From CAYUVH01 sp964448135 (GTDB taxonomy: Bacteria; Verrucomicrobiota; Verrucomicrobiia; Limisphaerales; UBA8199): DNA of 64,000 nt. Below, in pieces: positions 49,525 through 58,534 of the stretch. The stretch covers positions 124,001-188,000 of the forward strand of contig CAYUVH010000032.1 in assembly GCA_964448135.1 (NCBI GenBank), read 5' to 3'. Position 1 is the stretch's first letter. Every line of letters starts with the position of its first letter. The notes under the pieces are model-generated. The model ran no database searches. It was not told where the DNA came from and worked only from the letters and a program-made list of their open reading frames with translations. Made by a program: the position numbers and the translations under genes.

Positions 49525-50955
49525 ATGAAAACGATGCTCCCGCCCGTGCTCGTCGTGGACGACGAGAAGAACATGCGCCTGGCTTTGCAGGACATGCTGG
49601 AGGACGAGAATTACACCGTGAAAGTGGCGGAGTCCGCCGAAGACGGGCTGCTGGCGCTGGGAGCGGAGGAATTTTTTCTCGTGATCACCGACTTCCGCCT
49701 CGGCGGAATGAACGGGTACGAATTTCTGAAGCGCATCCGGTCCCAGTGGCCGGATGTGGCGGTGATCCTGTTCACGGCGCATCCGACGCCGAAGATGGCG
49801 GCGGAGGCGATCAAGGCCGGCGCGACGGATTACCTGCCGAAGCCATTCGCGCCGGAGGAGCTGCTGCAGACGGTGGGGCATTGCGCCGAGCGCCACCTGC
49901 TCAAGCGCGACAACGCCAGCCTGCGCGCGCGCGCGACGGAGACATGGACGCTCGAGCAAATCGTGGGCGATTGCGCCCGGATGCGTGAAATGCGGCAATT
50001 GATCCAGACGGTGGCGCCGACGGACGCTCGCGTGTTGATTTTGGGCGAGAGCGGGACGGGCAAGGAACTGGTGGCGGGCGCGCTGCACAGCCTGAGCCGG
50101 CGCGGGCAGTCGAATTACGTGCGGATCAATTGCGCGGCGATTCCGGAGAACCTGCTGGAAAGCGAATTGTTCGGCCACGAGAAAGGCGCCTTCACCGGCG
50201 CGATCCGGCAGAAGCCGGGACGGGTGGAGGAAGCGGACGGCGGCACGGTTTTTCTCGATGAAATCGCGGACATGAGCCGGCCGTTGCAGGCCAAGCTGCT
50301 GCGATTTTTGGAGGACGGGACGTTTACGCGAGTGGGCGGCACGCAGGAATTACGCGTCAATGTGCGCCTGGTGGCGGCGACGAACCGTGACATCATCAAG
50401 GCGATTGACGAGGACCAGTTTCGCGAAGACCTCTTTCACCGGTTGAACGTGGTGAAGTTTCTGCTGCCGCCGTTGCGGGAGCGCGGGGACGATGTGGTTC
50501 TGCTGGCGGGCCATTTTTTGAAGAGCTTCGGTGTGGCGCTGCACAAGGAGCCGCCGACCCTGACCGCGGCGGCGCAGCACAAGTTGCTGGGGCACCACTG
50601 GCCGGGGAATGTCCGCGAGCTGCGCAATGTCATCGAGCGCGCGCTGATTTTGCATACCGGCGCCGAGCTGCTGCCGGAGAGTCTGCCGGATTTTCACCTC
50701 GAGGCACGTCTGCGTCGCGGCGCGCCGGCCGCACCAGTGCCGGCGACGGAAGGTTCGCTCGACGAACGCATGGCGGAAATGGAGCGCAGCCTCATCACCT
50801 CCATCCTCGAACAGAATCGGCATAACCTGAGCCGCACGGCGGAGCAGTTGAAAATCAGCCGGCATGCGCTTCGCTACCGGATGCAGCGGCTGAACATTTC
50901 CGGCGGCAACGATACCGAGGAAGTCGCGGCCAACCCGAAGGAGAAGGCGATATGA
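49525..50955 (+). CDS. NtrC-family sigma-54-dependent response regulator
   Basis: 476 residues. Receiver domain: VLVVDDEKNMRLAL (D12-D13), phospho-acceptor D56 (FLVITDFRLGG), T and K sites (LFTAH, YLPKPF). AAA+ domain: Walker A GESGTGKELVAGAL, the sigma-54 contact loop GAFTGA in EKGAFTGAIRQ, Walker B GGTVFLDEIADM, R-finger LRVNVRLVAATNRDI and HHWPGNVRELRNVIERALIL. The C-terminus NRHNLSRTAEQLKISRHALRYRMQRLNI is a Fis-type HTH. It activates sigma-54 promoters when phosphorylated. Gene order suggests the kinase at 47802 is its partner. It overlaps the next gene by 4 bp. Confidence 0.94.
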   Translation: MKTMLPPVLVVDDEKNMRLALQDMLEDENYTVKVAESAEDGLLALGAEEFFLVITDFRLGGMNGYEFLKRIRSQWPDVAVILFTAHPTPKMAAEAIKAGATDYLPKPFAPEELLQTVGHCAERHLLKRDNASLRARATETWTLEQIVGDCARMREMRQLIQTVAPTDARVLILGESGTGKELVAGALHSLSRRGQSNYVRINCAAIPENLLESELFGHEKGAFTGAIRQKPGRVEEADGGTVFLDEIADMSRPLQAKLLRFLEDGTFTRVGGTQELRVNVRLVAATNRDIIKAIDEDQFREDLFHRLNVVKFLLPPLRERGDDVVLLAGHFLKSFGVALHKEPPTLTAAAQHKLLGHHWPGNVRELRNVIERALILHTGAELLPESLPDFHLEARLRRGAPAAPVPATEGSLDERMAEMERSLITSILEQNRHNLSRTAEQLKISRHALRYRMQRLNISGGNDTEEVAANPKEKAI

Positions 50956-51329
50956 ACGGCCTCCCATTCCAATTCCTGGCGGAAGTGGATCCCCAGGACA
51001 TCATGAATTCGATGCGCAACCTGGATCCCTCGGTCCGGGAGCGCTTGATCGTGGTGGGCTCCATTACTCTGATCACCCTGTTTATCGCCATCTGGGTGGT
51101 TTTCTTTCGGGGCGGCGGAGGGAAGTCCCGCTCCCGCCGGCACCGTCGACGGCAGGAACATTCGGAGAAACCGGCGCCGATCGTGACGGACGCGCCGAAG
51201 GAAGCCGAGGACGGGGAACGCCGTCATCGCCGGCGCCGGCGCGAACATCGTCCACGCAATCCCACCCTCGCCGAAACCGGCGGCCTGCCGCCGAAACGTC
51301 CGAACAGCCCGCCCGATTCGGACATCTGA
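50952..51329 (+). CDS. Single-span membrane hypothetical protein with Arg/His-rich tail
   Basis: 125 residues. A polar N-terminus MNGLPFQFLAEVDPQDIMNSMRNLDPSVRERL precedes one hydrophobic helix IVVGSITLITLFIAIWVVFF. The remainder is a low-complexity basic tail (GGGKSRSRRHRRRQEH, RRHRRRRREHRPR). The start overlaps the stop of the NtrC gene (ATGA) and its stop is 3 bp before hpnD, so it is translated from the same message. No family recognised. The tail could bind nucleic acid or acidic partners. Confidence 0.7.
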   Translation: MNGLPFQFLAEVDPQDIMNSMRNLDPSVRERLIVVGSITLITLFIAIWVVFFRGGGGKSRSRRHRRRQEHSEKPAPIVTDAPKEAEDGERRHRRRRREHRPRNPTLAETGGLPPKRPNSPPDSDI

Positions 51330-51332
51330 ACC

Positions 51333-52199
51333 ATGGAAGCCAGTCGCGCGATCACAAATCGCAGCTCCTCCAACCTTGCGCTGGCCTTTGGAATGTTGCC
51401 CAAACCGAAGCGCGACGCCATGTCCGCGCTCTACGCGTTCTGCCGCGAGGTGGATGACGTCGCCGACGAGGATTCCGTGCCGGTGGAACGCCGGCGCGCC
51501 TCCCTGGCGGCCTGGCGGGCGGACATACGGCGCGCGTGCGAAAACGGCAGGCCGGAGCACATCGTCAACCAGGAGTTCCAACCGGTGATCCAGCACTACC
51601 GCCTGCCCTTCGGGCTTTTCGACGAACTGCTCCAGGGCGTCGAGATGGACCTGGACATCAAGCGTTACGAGAGTTGGGAGACGCTGGAGAAATACTGTTA
51701 CCGGGTGGCGTCGGTGGTAGGCCTGTTGAGCATCGAGATTTTTGGCTACACCTCGCCCAAGTGCCAGGACTACGCGATCCATCTCGGCAAGGCCCTGCAA
51801 CTCACGAACATTTTGCGCGATGTGCGCGGAGATGCGGAACGCGAGCGCATTTACCTGCCGCTCCAGGATCTGGAACGCTTCGGCGTGCGGCCCGAGGAGA
51901 TTTTACGTTCCGAATACTCGCCGCGGTTCGTGGAGCTGGCACAATTCACCGCGGCCCGCGCGCGAAAATATTACCAGCTCGCGCGGGAAACGCTGCCGGT
52001 GCAGGACCGGCGCTCGATGGTGGCGGCGGAAATGATGGGCATGGTTTATTGGCGGCTGCTGCGGAAACTCGAGCGCGAGCAATTCAATGTCTTCCGTGAC
52101 AAACCGCCCCGGCTCAACAAGGGACAAAAACTCTGGCTGATCCTCGGCGCCTGGTGCCGCTTTCTCGCCGGGGTGACTGCGCCCGCCTATGGCGTCTGA
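51333..52199 (+). CDS. hpnD: Presqualene diphosphate synthase
   Basis: 288 residues of the squalene/phytoene synthase family. Asp-rich motif 1 is FCREVDDVADEDSV; motif 2 is TNILRDVRGDAERERIYLPLQDLERFGV, the HpnD-typical sequence. RYESWETLEKYCYRVASVVGLLSIEIFGY and MGMVYWRLLRKLE also fit. It condenses two farnesyl diphosphates to presqualene diphosphate in the HpnCDE route to squalene. hpnC and hpnE are not in the window. The next gene, hpnK, overlaps it by 11 bp, supporting a hopanoid role. Confidence 0.9.
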   Translation: MEASRAITNRSSSNLALAFGMLPKPKRDAMSALYAFCREVDDVADEDSVPVERRRASLAAWRADIRRACENGRPEHIVNQEFQPVIQHYRLPFGLFDELLQGVEMDLDIKRYESWETLEKYCYRVASVVGLLSIEIFGYTSPKCQDYAIHLGKALQLTNILRDVRGDAERERIYLPLQDLERFGVRPEEILRSEYSPRFVELAQFTAARARKYYQLARETLPVQDRRSMVAAEMMGMVYWRLLRKLEREQFNVFRDKPPRLNKGQKLWLILGAWCRFLAGVTAPAYGV

Positions 52200-53070
52200 G
52201 GGCAGGGCGGCTTCGGACGACCGGCAGGTCGTCCCTACCCACAAGGGCGCCACGCGGCGGCTGGTGGTCAATGCCGATGACTACGGCCGTTCGGCGTCCA
52301 TCAATGAAGCGGTGATCCGCGCGCATCGCGAGGGCATCCTAACCACGGCGAGCCTCATGGTGAACGAGCCGGGCTGCGCGGAAGCGGTGGCGCGCGCGCG
52401 CGAAAACCCGCGGCTCGGCGTGGGCCTGCACCTCGCGCTTTTGTGCGGGCGATCCGCCCTGCCGCCCGCGGAAATTCCCGGGCTGACCGACGCGGAGGGA
52501 AACTTCACCAACAGCCCCTTCACCGCGGGCTGGCGCTATTTTTTTTCGCGCCAGCTGCACGAGCCGCTGCGGAAGGAAATCCGCGCGCAGTTCGCCCGAT
52601 TTCGAGAGACCGGACTGACCCTCGACCATGTGAACGGGCATTTGCACCTGCACCTCCATCCGGTGGTGTTTGGGATTTTGCTGGAAGAGGCGAAGGCGTT
52701 TGGCATCGAGCGCATGCGATTGACGCGGGATCCTTTGCGCCTGAATTTGCGCATCGCGCGCGGGCACCTGGGTTATCGGTTGAGCCACGCGGCGATCTTC
52801 GGCGTGCTGGGCGGCGGGCGGACCCGGCGGAAATTTGAGGAACGCGGGCTGCGGCACACGCGGGCGGTATTCGGGTTGTTGCAAAATGCGCGAGTGGACG
52901 AGGATTACATCCTCAAGCTGCTGCCCGAACTGCCCGCCGGAGATTCAGAGCTTTACTCACACCCCTCGCTTGATGAGTTTAAGAATGAATTCGAGGCACT
53001 CATCAGCCCCCGCGCGCGGGCGCTGGTCGAAAAGCTCGGTATCAAACTCATTCGCTACCAGGATTTGTGA
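52189..53070 (+). CDS. hpnK: Hopanoid biosynthesis-associated protein HpnK (YdjC/ChbG-like deacetylase fold)
   Basis: 293 residues. RLVVNADDYGRSASINEAVIRAHREGILTTASLMVNEPGCAEAV is the YdjC-type start (D-D metal site). GVGLHLALLCGRSALPP, LDHVNGHLHLHLHPVVF (H-x-H-x-H metal-binding region) and SELYSHPSLDEFKNEFEAL complete the fold. YdjC-like enzymes hydrolyse N-acetyl groups from oligosaccharides; HpnK is the form linked to hopanoid gene clusters. The linkage with hpnD supports that. Its exact reaction in hopanoid synthesis is not settled. Confidence 0.88.
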   Translation: MASEGRAASDDRQVVPTHKGATRRLVVNADDYGRSASINEAVIRAHREGILTTASLMVNEPGCAEAVARARENPRLGVGLHLALLCGRSALPPAEIPGLTDAEGNFTNSPFTAGWRYFFSRQLHEPLRKEIRAQFARFRETGLTLDHVNGHLHLHLHPVVFGILLEEAKAFGIERMRLTRDPLRLNLRIARGHLGYRLSHAAIFGVLGGGRTRRKFEERGLRHTRAVFGLLQNARVDEDYILKLLPELPAGDSELYSHPSLDEFKNEFEALISPRARALVEKLGIKLIRYQDL

Positions 53071-53071
53071 T

Positions 53072-53491
53072 ATGATCAAAATGCTTCTCATTTTGCTGGT
53101 CGGACTGATCTTCGAAAGCGCGGGCGTGGTGTTCCTGAAAAAGGGAATGGTCGAGATAGGCGGCGCCGGCGTGAAAGACTCGGCGGATTTTGTGCGCGTC
53201 GTGAAAGCCGGCGCCGCCAATCCGCGCATGCTCGTGGGTGTGCTATTCGAAGCGTTCTTTTTTGCCTCACTGCTGCTGCTCATGTCCAAGAGCGACATCA
53301 GCTTCCTCTGGCCGCTGACGGGTTTGAGCTTCGTTTTTGCGACCTTCGCGGCGGTCTGGTTTCTGCACGAGCGGGTGTCGGGCATGCGGTGGGTGGGCGT
53401 CGTGCTGATCATGCTGGGGGCGGCGCTGATCAGTTACAGCGAACATTCCAAGCCCAAGGCGGAGCCCAATTCCGTGGCCTCCACGCCGTAA
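53072..53491 (+). CDS. Small DMT-type membrane protein (EamA/SMR-like)
   Basis: 139 residues, start ATG 53072, 2 bp after the hpnK stop. Four hydrophobic segments are visible: MLLILLVGLIFESAGVVFL, MLVGVLFEAFFFASLLLLM, FLWPLTGLSFVFATFAAVWFL, and WVGVVLIMLGAALISY. This size and topology match small DMT/EamA-like transporters, which often function as dimers. FESAGVVFLKKGM resembles the loop in such proteins. Its place directly after hpnK suggests export or flipping of a hopanoid-related substrate, which is inference. It is convergent with hpnG. Confidence 0.75.
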   Translation: MIKMLLILLVGLIFESAGVVFLKKGMVEIGGAGVKDSADFVRVVKAGAANPRMLVGVLFEAFFFASLLLLMSKSDISFLWPLTGLSFVFATFAAVWFLHERVSGMRWVGVVLIMLGAALISYSEHSKPKAEPNSVASTP

Positions 53492-53498
53492 CCCCGGA

Positions 53499-54143
53499 TT
53501 ACTTCAGCGCGGAAATAATTACGTTCGCCAGTTTTTCCGCCGCTGATTTGCTGCGCCGCTGCAGCCGCAATAAATCACCAATCCGCGCGGGCGATCTCAA
53601 AATCAGCCACGCCAGTTTACGGGCGTCCAACCGCCAATCCGCCGTCACGAGCTGGTTGAAATCAATCGCGAGATCCTCGTCCGCCGTATCGAGCACGATT
53701 CGCACGGTGACGCAGGGAATTTTTCGTTCCCGGCATATCGCCGCCACCACGAAGGATTCCATCTCCACCGCGTCGGCGCCGGTGGACTCGCGCAGTTGCT
53801 GCTTCCCGGCCGCCGTCGTGGCAATGCGATCGACTCCCAGAAATTGCACCGGCCGCGCGCCGGCCGCGCGCAATTTCTTTTCCAATTCTCCGCCGACATC
53901 GCCCGAGTAAATGATCGTGCCGGTTTTCAAACCAGGATCGAGTCCGCCGGCAAAGCCACAAGTCAGGGCCAGCGCTGGATTGGTTTGCGCCAACGCCGAT
54001 TCCGCTGACCGCCGGGCATTCGCCGGCCCCATGCCGAGGACACAGGTGTGCACGGCCGACATTCCGGCGGTCAGCCTTCGAAATGGCGCCGCCTCTTCCT
54101 TCACGGCAAAGGCGACAAGAACGGGTGTGGCGGAGCTACCCAT
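53499..54143 (-). CDS. hpnG: Hopanoid-associated phosphorylase HpnG (nucleosidase-like)
   Basis: 214 residues from ATG 54143. It belongs to the PNP/MTA nucleosidase fold: VLVAFAVKEEAAPFRR, GMGPANARRSAESAL, CGFAGGLDPGLKTGTIIYSGDV, then ADAVEMESFVVAAICRERKIPCVTVRIVLDTADEDLAIDFN (conserved E-M-E for ribose binding). HpnG cleaves adenine from adenosylhopane to give ribosyl-hopane. Its start is 7 bp after the stop of the upstream giant pseudokinase gene, on the same strand. Its 3' end faces the hpnDK genes. Weakly conserved C-terminus. Confidence 0.85.
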   Translation of the reverse strand: MGSSATPVLVAFAVKEEAAPFRRLTAGMSAVHTCVLGMGPANARRSAESALAQTNPALALTCGFAGGLDPGLKTGTIIYSGDVGGELEKKLRAAGARPVQFLGVDRIATTAAGKQQLRESTGADAVEMESFVVAAICRERKIPCVTVRIVLDTADEDLAIDFNQLVTADWRLDARKLAWLILRSPARIGDLLRLQRRSKSAAEKLANVIISALK

Positions 54144-54150
54144 GCGCGGC

Positions 54151-57100
54151 TCAGTCCCGGGGGATCCAGATGGGACGGAACCCCACGAAATACAGCTTCT
54201 TGATTTCGGTATCCGCGGGGTGTTTGACCAGGTTGCGGGCGCTTTTCGTGATGACCTGCGCCTGATGACTGATGCCAAACTGCTCGTTATCCGAAGTCCA
54301 TTCCGCGGCGTTCCCCAGGACGTCCACCAACCCGAGCGGATTTGCGGCGTCCTCCGTAACCGGCAACGGCAGCGCCAGCTCCTTGGGGCGGATTTCCTTC
54401 CGACTTGTTGCTCCGGTGAGCGCATCCATGGATATAACGAGGTTCGAGTTATGTTCGAAGTCCGCATTTTTTTCGAAGTCCGCCTGGGCGTTCAGGGTGG
54501 ACAGCGCCAGGTACTGGCGCACGGAAGGGAGCTGGAACATGCCGCTCTTGAAAACGCCCGGGCGATTGGGATCGGTGTTGAGCTTGTCAATGAACGGCGC
54601 GGCGGCGGCGGCGCTGCTCAGGTGCGCCGGCCATTGATTGGACGTGACCGGCTGGGCGGGCAACGTTCCGGCAACTTGCCGGAAGATTTCCTGGCTGACT
54701 TCATATTTTGAAACATAGGCCATGCCGGCGCGTCCCGCTCCCGGCAGCCCGGAAATCTTCACAAAAACGAGGCCCGCGTAGGGAATTTGCGCCGGCCATT
54801 TTGAAATCGCCGCAATGCCCGCCTGCACGCTCGCGATGGTGTCTTTGCTGATATTATAGCTTCCGGCCAACGCCAGGCGATTGCTCGCCTCAACGCCATC
54901 CCCCGCGCGGATGGCGTCCTCCCACGCCGACACCAACAGCCGGGCGGCGACCGTCTGTGCCAACTGCTTCTCGGTATCCGCCAGACTTCCGCGTGCCAGC
55001 GGGTATGCGTTGGTGGCCTTGCGGAATCCCGCCCACGCGTTCGTGGCCGCCAGCGGCGCCACCCCGGCCATTTCTTTGGCGAAAAGGCGCATGGCCGCCG
55101 GATCTTCCGGCGGCGGCGGCTTCAGGTCACGCGCCAGCTTTTCCGCGTCGGCAAGCTGCGAATCGGCGTCGGTGTAATTTCCATTTTGGAGGGATTTGAC
55201 GGCGTTGGTGATGGAGCGCCGGAAATCCGCCTGCGCCACCAGCCGGCCCTTCTCCTCGGTCTCGGTTTTCTTCTTTTCGATCAGTTTCGCCAGCCAGCTT
55301 TGGGCCGCTTTGTCATCTTTGCGCGCTTCGAGCGCCTTCTGGACATTGGTGATCTGCTCATCGGTGTTGGCGGCGACCTGCGCCCGCGCCATGAAGCGCG
55401 CGAACTCGCCGTTCTGCCGCGCATCGGCGGCCCGGGCGTCCTTCAGGCTTTCCGCGGCGGTCACGATCTCCGCGTATTTCTTTTCCGCCCTCGCGTAATC
55501 CTCCTTCTCCAGCAGCGTGCTGGCTTCCGCGAAGGCTGTCTCCAATTCCTGCTTTTGCTTCGCTGCCAGTTCCTTGGTGGCCTGCGCGTCGCGTCGCGCG
55601 CGGGAGTCCGCCAGCCACGCAGTCAAACGCGCATCGCCTGGCCGGAGCTTGCGGGCGGCTTCCAGCAAATCGGCTTCGTCACGGAGGTCGCCGGCGGCGC
55701 GCGCCGCCTGGGCGCGAACCAGTTTCTGGACGAATTCAACGCCCTCCTTCGCTTCCTTTTCCAAACCGGGCGATTTAACGCGGACGGCGATGCCCTGGCC
55801 CTTGCTGAAACTGGCCTCGGCGTCCGTGTAATTGGTTCTCGCGAGCGCGGCGTTCCCGGCGTCAATGGCTTCCTGCGCGAGCGCGGCCGTTTCCGGCGGC
55901 GGTTTTTTGGCTTCCGCTTCATTGCTTCTCGCCCTGGCCAGCCAGGCGTCCAGCTTGGGATCGGGCCGCATTTTGACGGCGTCCTGCAGCAACCTGATGG
56001 CGTTCGTCCAGTTGTTGGCCGCGTCGGCCTCGGCGGCCTGTTTCAGCAAACCGGCGTAACGTTTTCCCTCGTCCGCGATTTTTCGTTCCCTCGCCTTTTC
56101 GCCGCCCAAATCGGAGGCCAGGACCGTCGCATTGTCAAAATCCTCGCTCGCCGCGGCGTATTTGCCGGATTGCAAAAGCCCTTCCGCGCGCTCCAAGGCG
56201 GAAGCCAGCCGTTTGGCCTTGTCGGCGCGAACCTGTTTTTGTTCCTCCTCCTGCCGCTTGCGATCGGCGCGATCCCACCAGTCCAGAAGGTCGGGCGTGG
56301 ATTCAATGGCCAGCGCCTCCTTGAGCCAGCGGATTTCGTTGGTCACGTTGCCGGCGGTTTGCGCGGACATCGCGTTCGCGAGTTTGTTGGCGAATTCCTC
56401 GCGCCGGGCGGCGTCCCGTTTGCGGCCGGCGTCGGCCAACGAATCCGCCTGCCCGCCGGCCTTGTTGAATTCCAGCGCGGCGACTTCGTAATTACGGCGC
56501 TTCAGCTCCGCATCGCCGGTGTCCATTCTCCGTTTGAACTCCGCCGCATAAACACTGCTGGCACTTTGCTGCGAGCGGACGCGCCAGGCCTCGGCGTTGG
56601 TCCGGATGTTCATCGAAAAATCCCGCGCCAGCCCGGCGGCCACCTCAAACTCCTTGGCCGCCGCGACGTAGTTGGAAATTTCGAACTCGCGCGTGCCCTG
56701 TTGGAGGGTGGCGGTTAATTTCAGGCCGTTGGCGGCTTTTTGAATCGCGGGCTCCTTGGGCCAGTCGGCCAGCTTTTGTTGCACGAGAAAGAATCCATTG
56801 CTGGCGTGGTCGAACTCCTCCTTTTCCAGCGCGGCGGCGGACAGTTCCAGGAAGTTCGTGGCGTAGGCCAGCGCATCCCGGTGCGCCTTTTCGCGCCCGA
56901 CGCTGCCGCGGTGCATCCCCCAGGCAACCAGCGCCACAATCCCCCCCACGACCGCCACCCCGGCGGCTGCCTGGTAGATCAGTCGTCGCCGCGCCGCGGC
57001 TTCATCCGGGCGAAACTCCCGTTCCAACGCCTCGAGGTTGATCGTGGCCAGCGCCGCCGCGTCCAGCCGGACCAGTTTGTGATGCCATTCCTGCCAGTAG

Positions 57101-57825
57101 GCGCGGCGCTTGCCCAGTTGCTTCCAAAGCGAATCGGTCAGGTCCCAAAACTGATGATCATCCTGCCGGCTGACGATGCGGCCTTCGACGAGTTGGAGAA
57201 TCAGCAACCCGATCTGAAGCAAATCGTTGGCCTCGACGATTTGCTTGAAATCCTCCTGGCCGCGCGCATCCAGGCCGGCCAGCTTTTCGGCCCCGGCCGG
57301 ATAGGGATCGGTAAGGTGGAGCGGAACCACTCGCAGCGGCTGCTGTTTCGCGAGGAAAACGTTCGAGGCCCGGAGATTCCCGTGCGAGTAACCTCGCGAA
57401 CGTTTCAGGGCCAGGCAGCCGAGCACGACATTGTGGATGACATGGCGAAGGGCCTCCGAATCCACCTCCAACTGGTGCTCGATGTGGAACTTCAGGTCGT
57501 GCGCGGCATAAAAAGCCGTGGCATACCACGCGCCCAGCTCCGAAATCCCAAAGCCATAAACCGGCGCGAGATTTTCCCCGCCTTCCCGGCGGGCTTTCTC
57601 CATCTGCTTGATGCTCTCGAGAAACTCCAGCCCTTGGTCTCGCTCCAGTTTTTCGCCCGCCTCTCCCGCGGCCGCGCGGCGCGGGGGCGCGTGGCATTTG
57701 ACGACATAGTCGCGCGTGTCGCCACCGGCGGTTTTACGGGCCTTCCAAACCGTGAAAAAGCGCCCGCCCTCCTCGGGCGTGGCAATCGGGTCTCCGACGG
57801 TTTCAAATTCGCCGAAGATTGGCAT
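54151..57825 (-). CDS. Giant membrane pseudokinase with coiled coil and SUMF1-like C-terminus
   Basis: 1224 residues. The N-terminal 280 residues follow a protein-kinase pattern, with K43 in DYVVKCHAP (ATP-binding Lys position) and, at 148-155, H-G-N-L-R-A-S-N where active kinases have HRDLKxxN. LTDPYP (171-176) holds the DFG-like Asp. The catalytic Asp is replaced by N150. A transmembrane helix at 283-303 (IYQAAAGVAVVGGIVALVAWG) leads to about 680 charged, repeat-like helical residues. The last 210 residues (YAGLVFVKISGLPG, YVSKYEVSQEIF, VDVLGNAAEWTSDN, VGFRPIW) are SUMF1/FGE-like but contain no cysteine. Probable signalling or scaffold role. A TPR-like helical middle is possible. Followed by hpnG. 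Confidence 0.75.
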   Translation of the reverse strand: MPIFGEFETVGDPIATPEEGGRFFTVWKARKTAGGDTRDYVVKCHAPPRRAAAGEAGEKLERDQGLEFLESIKQMEKARREGGENLAPVYGFGISELGAWYATAFYAAHDLKFHIEHQLEVDSEALRHVIHNVVLGCLALKRSRGYSHGNLRASNVFLAKQQPLRVVPLHLTDPYPAGAEKLAGLDARGQEDFKQIVEANDLLQIGLLILQLVEGRIVSRQDDHQFWDLTDSLWKQLGKRRAYWQEWHHKLVRLDAAALATINLEALEREFRPDEAAARRRLIYQAAAGVAVVGGIVALVAWGMHRGSVGREKAHRDALAYATNFLELSAAALEKEEFDHASNGFFLVQQKLADWPKEPAIQKAANGLKLTATLQQGTREFEISNYVAAAKEFEVAAGLARDFSMNIRTNAEAWRVRSQQSASSVYAAEFKRRMDTGDAELKRRNYEVAALEFNKAGGQADSLADAGRKRDAARREEFANKLANAMSAQTAGNVTNEIRWLKEALAIESTPDLLDWWDRADRKRQEEEQKQVRADKAKRLASALERAEGLLQSGKYAAASEDFDNATVLASDLGGEKARERKIADEGKRYAGLLKQAAEADAANNWTNAIRLLQDAVKMRPDPKLDAWLARARSNEAEAKKPPPETAALAQEAIDAGNAALARTNYTDAEASFSKGQGIAVRVKSPGLEKEAKEGVEFVQKLVRAQAARAAGDLRDEADLLEAARKLRPGDARLTAWLADSRARRDAQATKELAAKQKQELETAFAEASTLLEKEDYARAEKKYAEIVTAAESLKDARAADARQNGEFARFMARAQVAANTDEQITNVQKALEARKDDKAAQSWLAKLIEKKKTETEEKGRLVAQADFRRSITNAVKSLQNGNYTDADSQLADAEKLARDLKPPPPEDPAAMRLFAKEMAGVAPLAATNAWAGFRKATNAYPLARGSLADTEKQLAQTVAARLLVSAWEDAIRAGDGVEASNRLALAGSYNISKDTIASVQAGIAAISKWPAQIPYAGLVFVKISGLPGAGRAGMAYVSKYEVSQEIFRQVAGTLPAQPVTSNQWPAHLSSAAAAAPFIDKLNTDPNRPGVFKSGMFQLPSVRQYLALSTLNAQADFEKNADFEHNSNLVISMDALTGATSRKEIRPKELALPLPVTEDAANPLGLVDVLGNAAEWTSDNEQFGISHQAQVITKSARNLVKHPADTEIKKLYFVGFRPIWIPRD

Positions 57826-57895
57826 AGGACCGCCGGATGGCTGGCTGAATCAAAACCCGCGCCGCAGGGGATGCCCCGCCGCCGCGCGAAAGGCA

Positions 57896-58411
57896 TCAGG
57901 GATTGGGCTTCATCGGAGTGCGCACGAAAATGCGCTCCTCCTGGATTTGCACTTCGAGCGTGTGATCGCTCGCTTCCCAAACCCGTTTGTCGAGCGGCAG
58001 AAAGACCCGGCGGCCATCCGCCGGGCCGCTGGATTTGCCGGGCAGGTCGGCGATGATCATGATCTCGGTCGCGCCATAGCCAAACCACGTATTCCAGATC
58101 GGATCGTTCATCTTCAGGGTCCACGTCAGGCCGTCCTTGAAGCTGGCCTCGATCTTGCCCGCGCCGGCGCGGATGGTGCTGTTCTTGCGCCAGTAATCAT
58201 TCACGCTGAGGTTTTGCCAGTAGGCCTTGTCCAGCGGCGTCACGCCCACGAGGTCCACGAAGATGGAGGCGGTGGTGGCTTTGGAGACCTTCACGTCCCA
58301 GCGGACGGGCTTGGGTTTGGGCGGGCCGGAACTGCAACCGGCGGCGACTGAGACGCAAACGGCGACCAGGACCGAAATTTTGGCGAAGCGCTGGCAAAAT
58401 GTTGCATTCAT
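57896..58411 (-). CDS. Lipoprotein, function unknown
   Basis: 171 residues with a clear lipoprotein signal: MNATFCQRFAKISVLVAVCVSVAAGC, Cys lipobox A-A-G-C. The mature part contains VRWDVKVSKATTASIFVDLVGVTPLDKAYWQNLSVNDYWRKNSTIR, then LTWTLKMNDPIWNTWFGYGATEIMIIADLPG and RRVFLPLDKRVWEASDHTLEVQIQEERIFV. The pattern V-D-L-V-G-V...Y-W...D-Y-W and the R-x-x-L-P-L-D-K ending suggests a conserved beta-sandwich, but I do not know its family. It is upstream of the giant pseudokinase gene on the same strand with a 70-bp gap, so they may form a unit. Confidence 0.65.
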   Translation of the reverse strand: MNATFCQRFAKISVLVAVCVSVAAGCSSGPPKPKPVRWDVKVSKATTASIFVDLVGVTPLDKAYWQNLSVNDYWRKNSTIRAGAGKIEASFKDGLTWTLKMNDPIWNTWFGYGATEIMIIADLPGKSSGPADGRRVFLPLDKRVWEASDHTLEVQIQEERIFVRTPMKPNP

Positions 58412-58534
58412 AAGGATTTACGAGGCATCCGGCAATTTCCGGCTTTGTAAAGCGGGGGGTCTTTGGGGTCAAGCTCCAAACACCCGGGTGGCTTTTGGTT
58501 GGTATTGGTCAAGACCGTGTCCTAGAGTTTTCCC

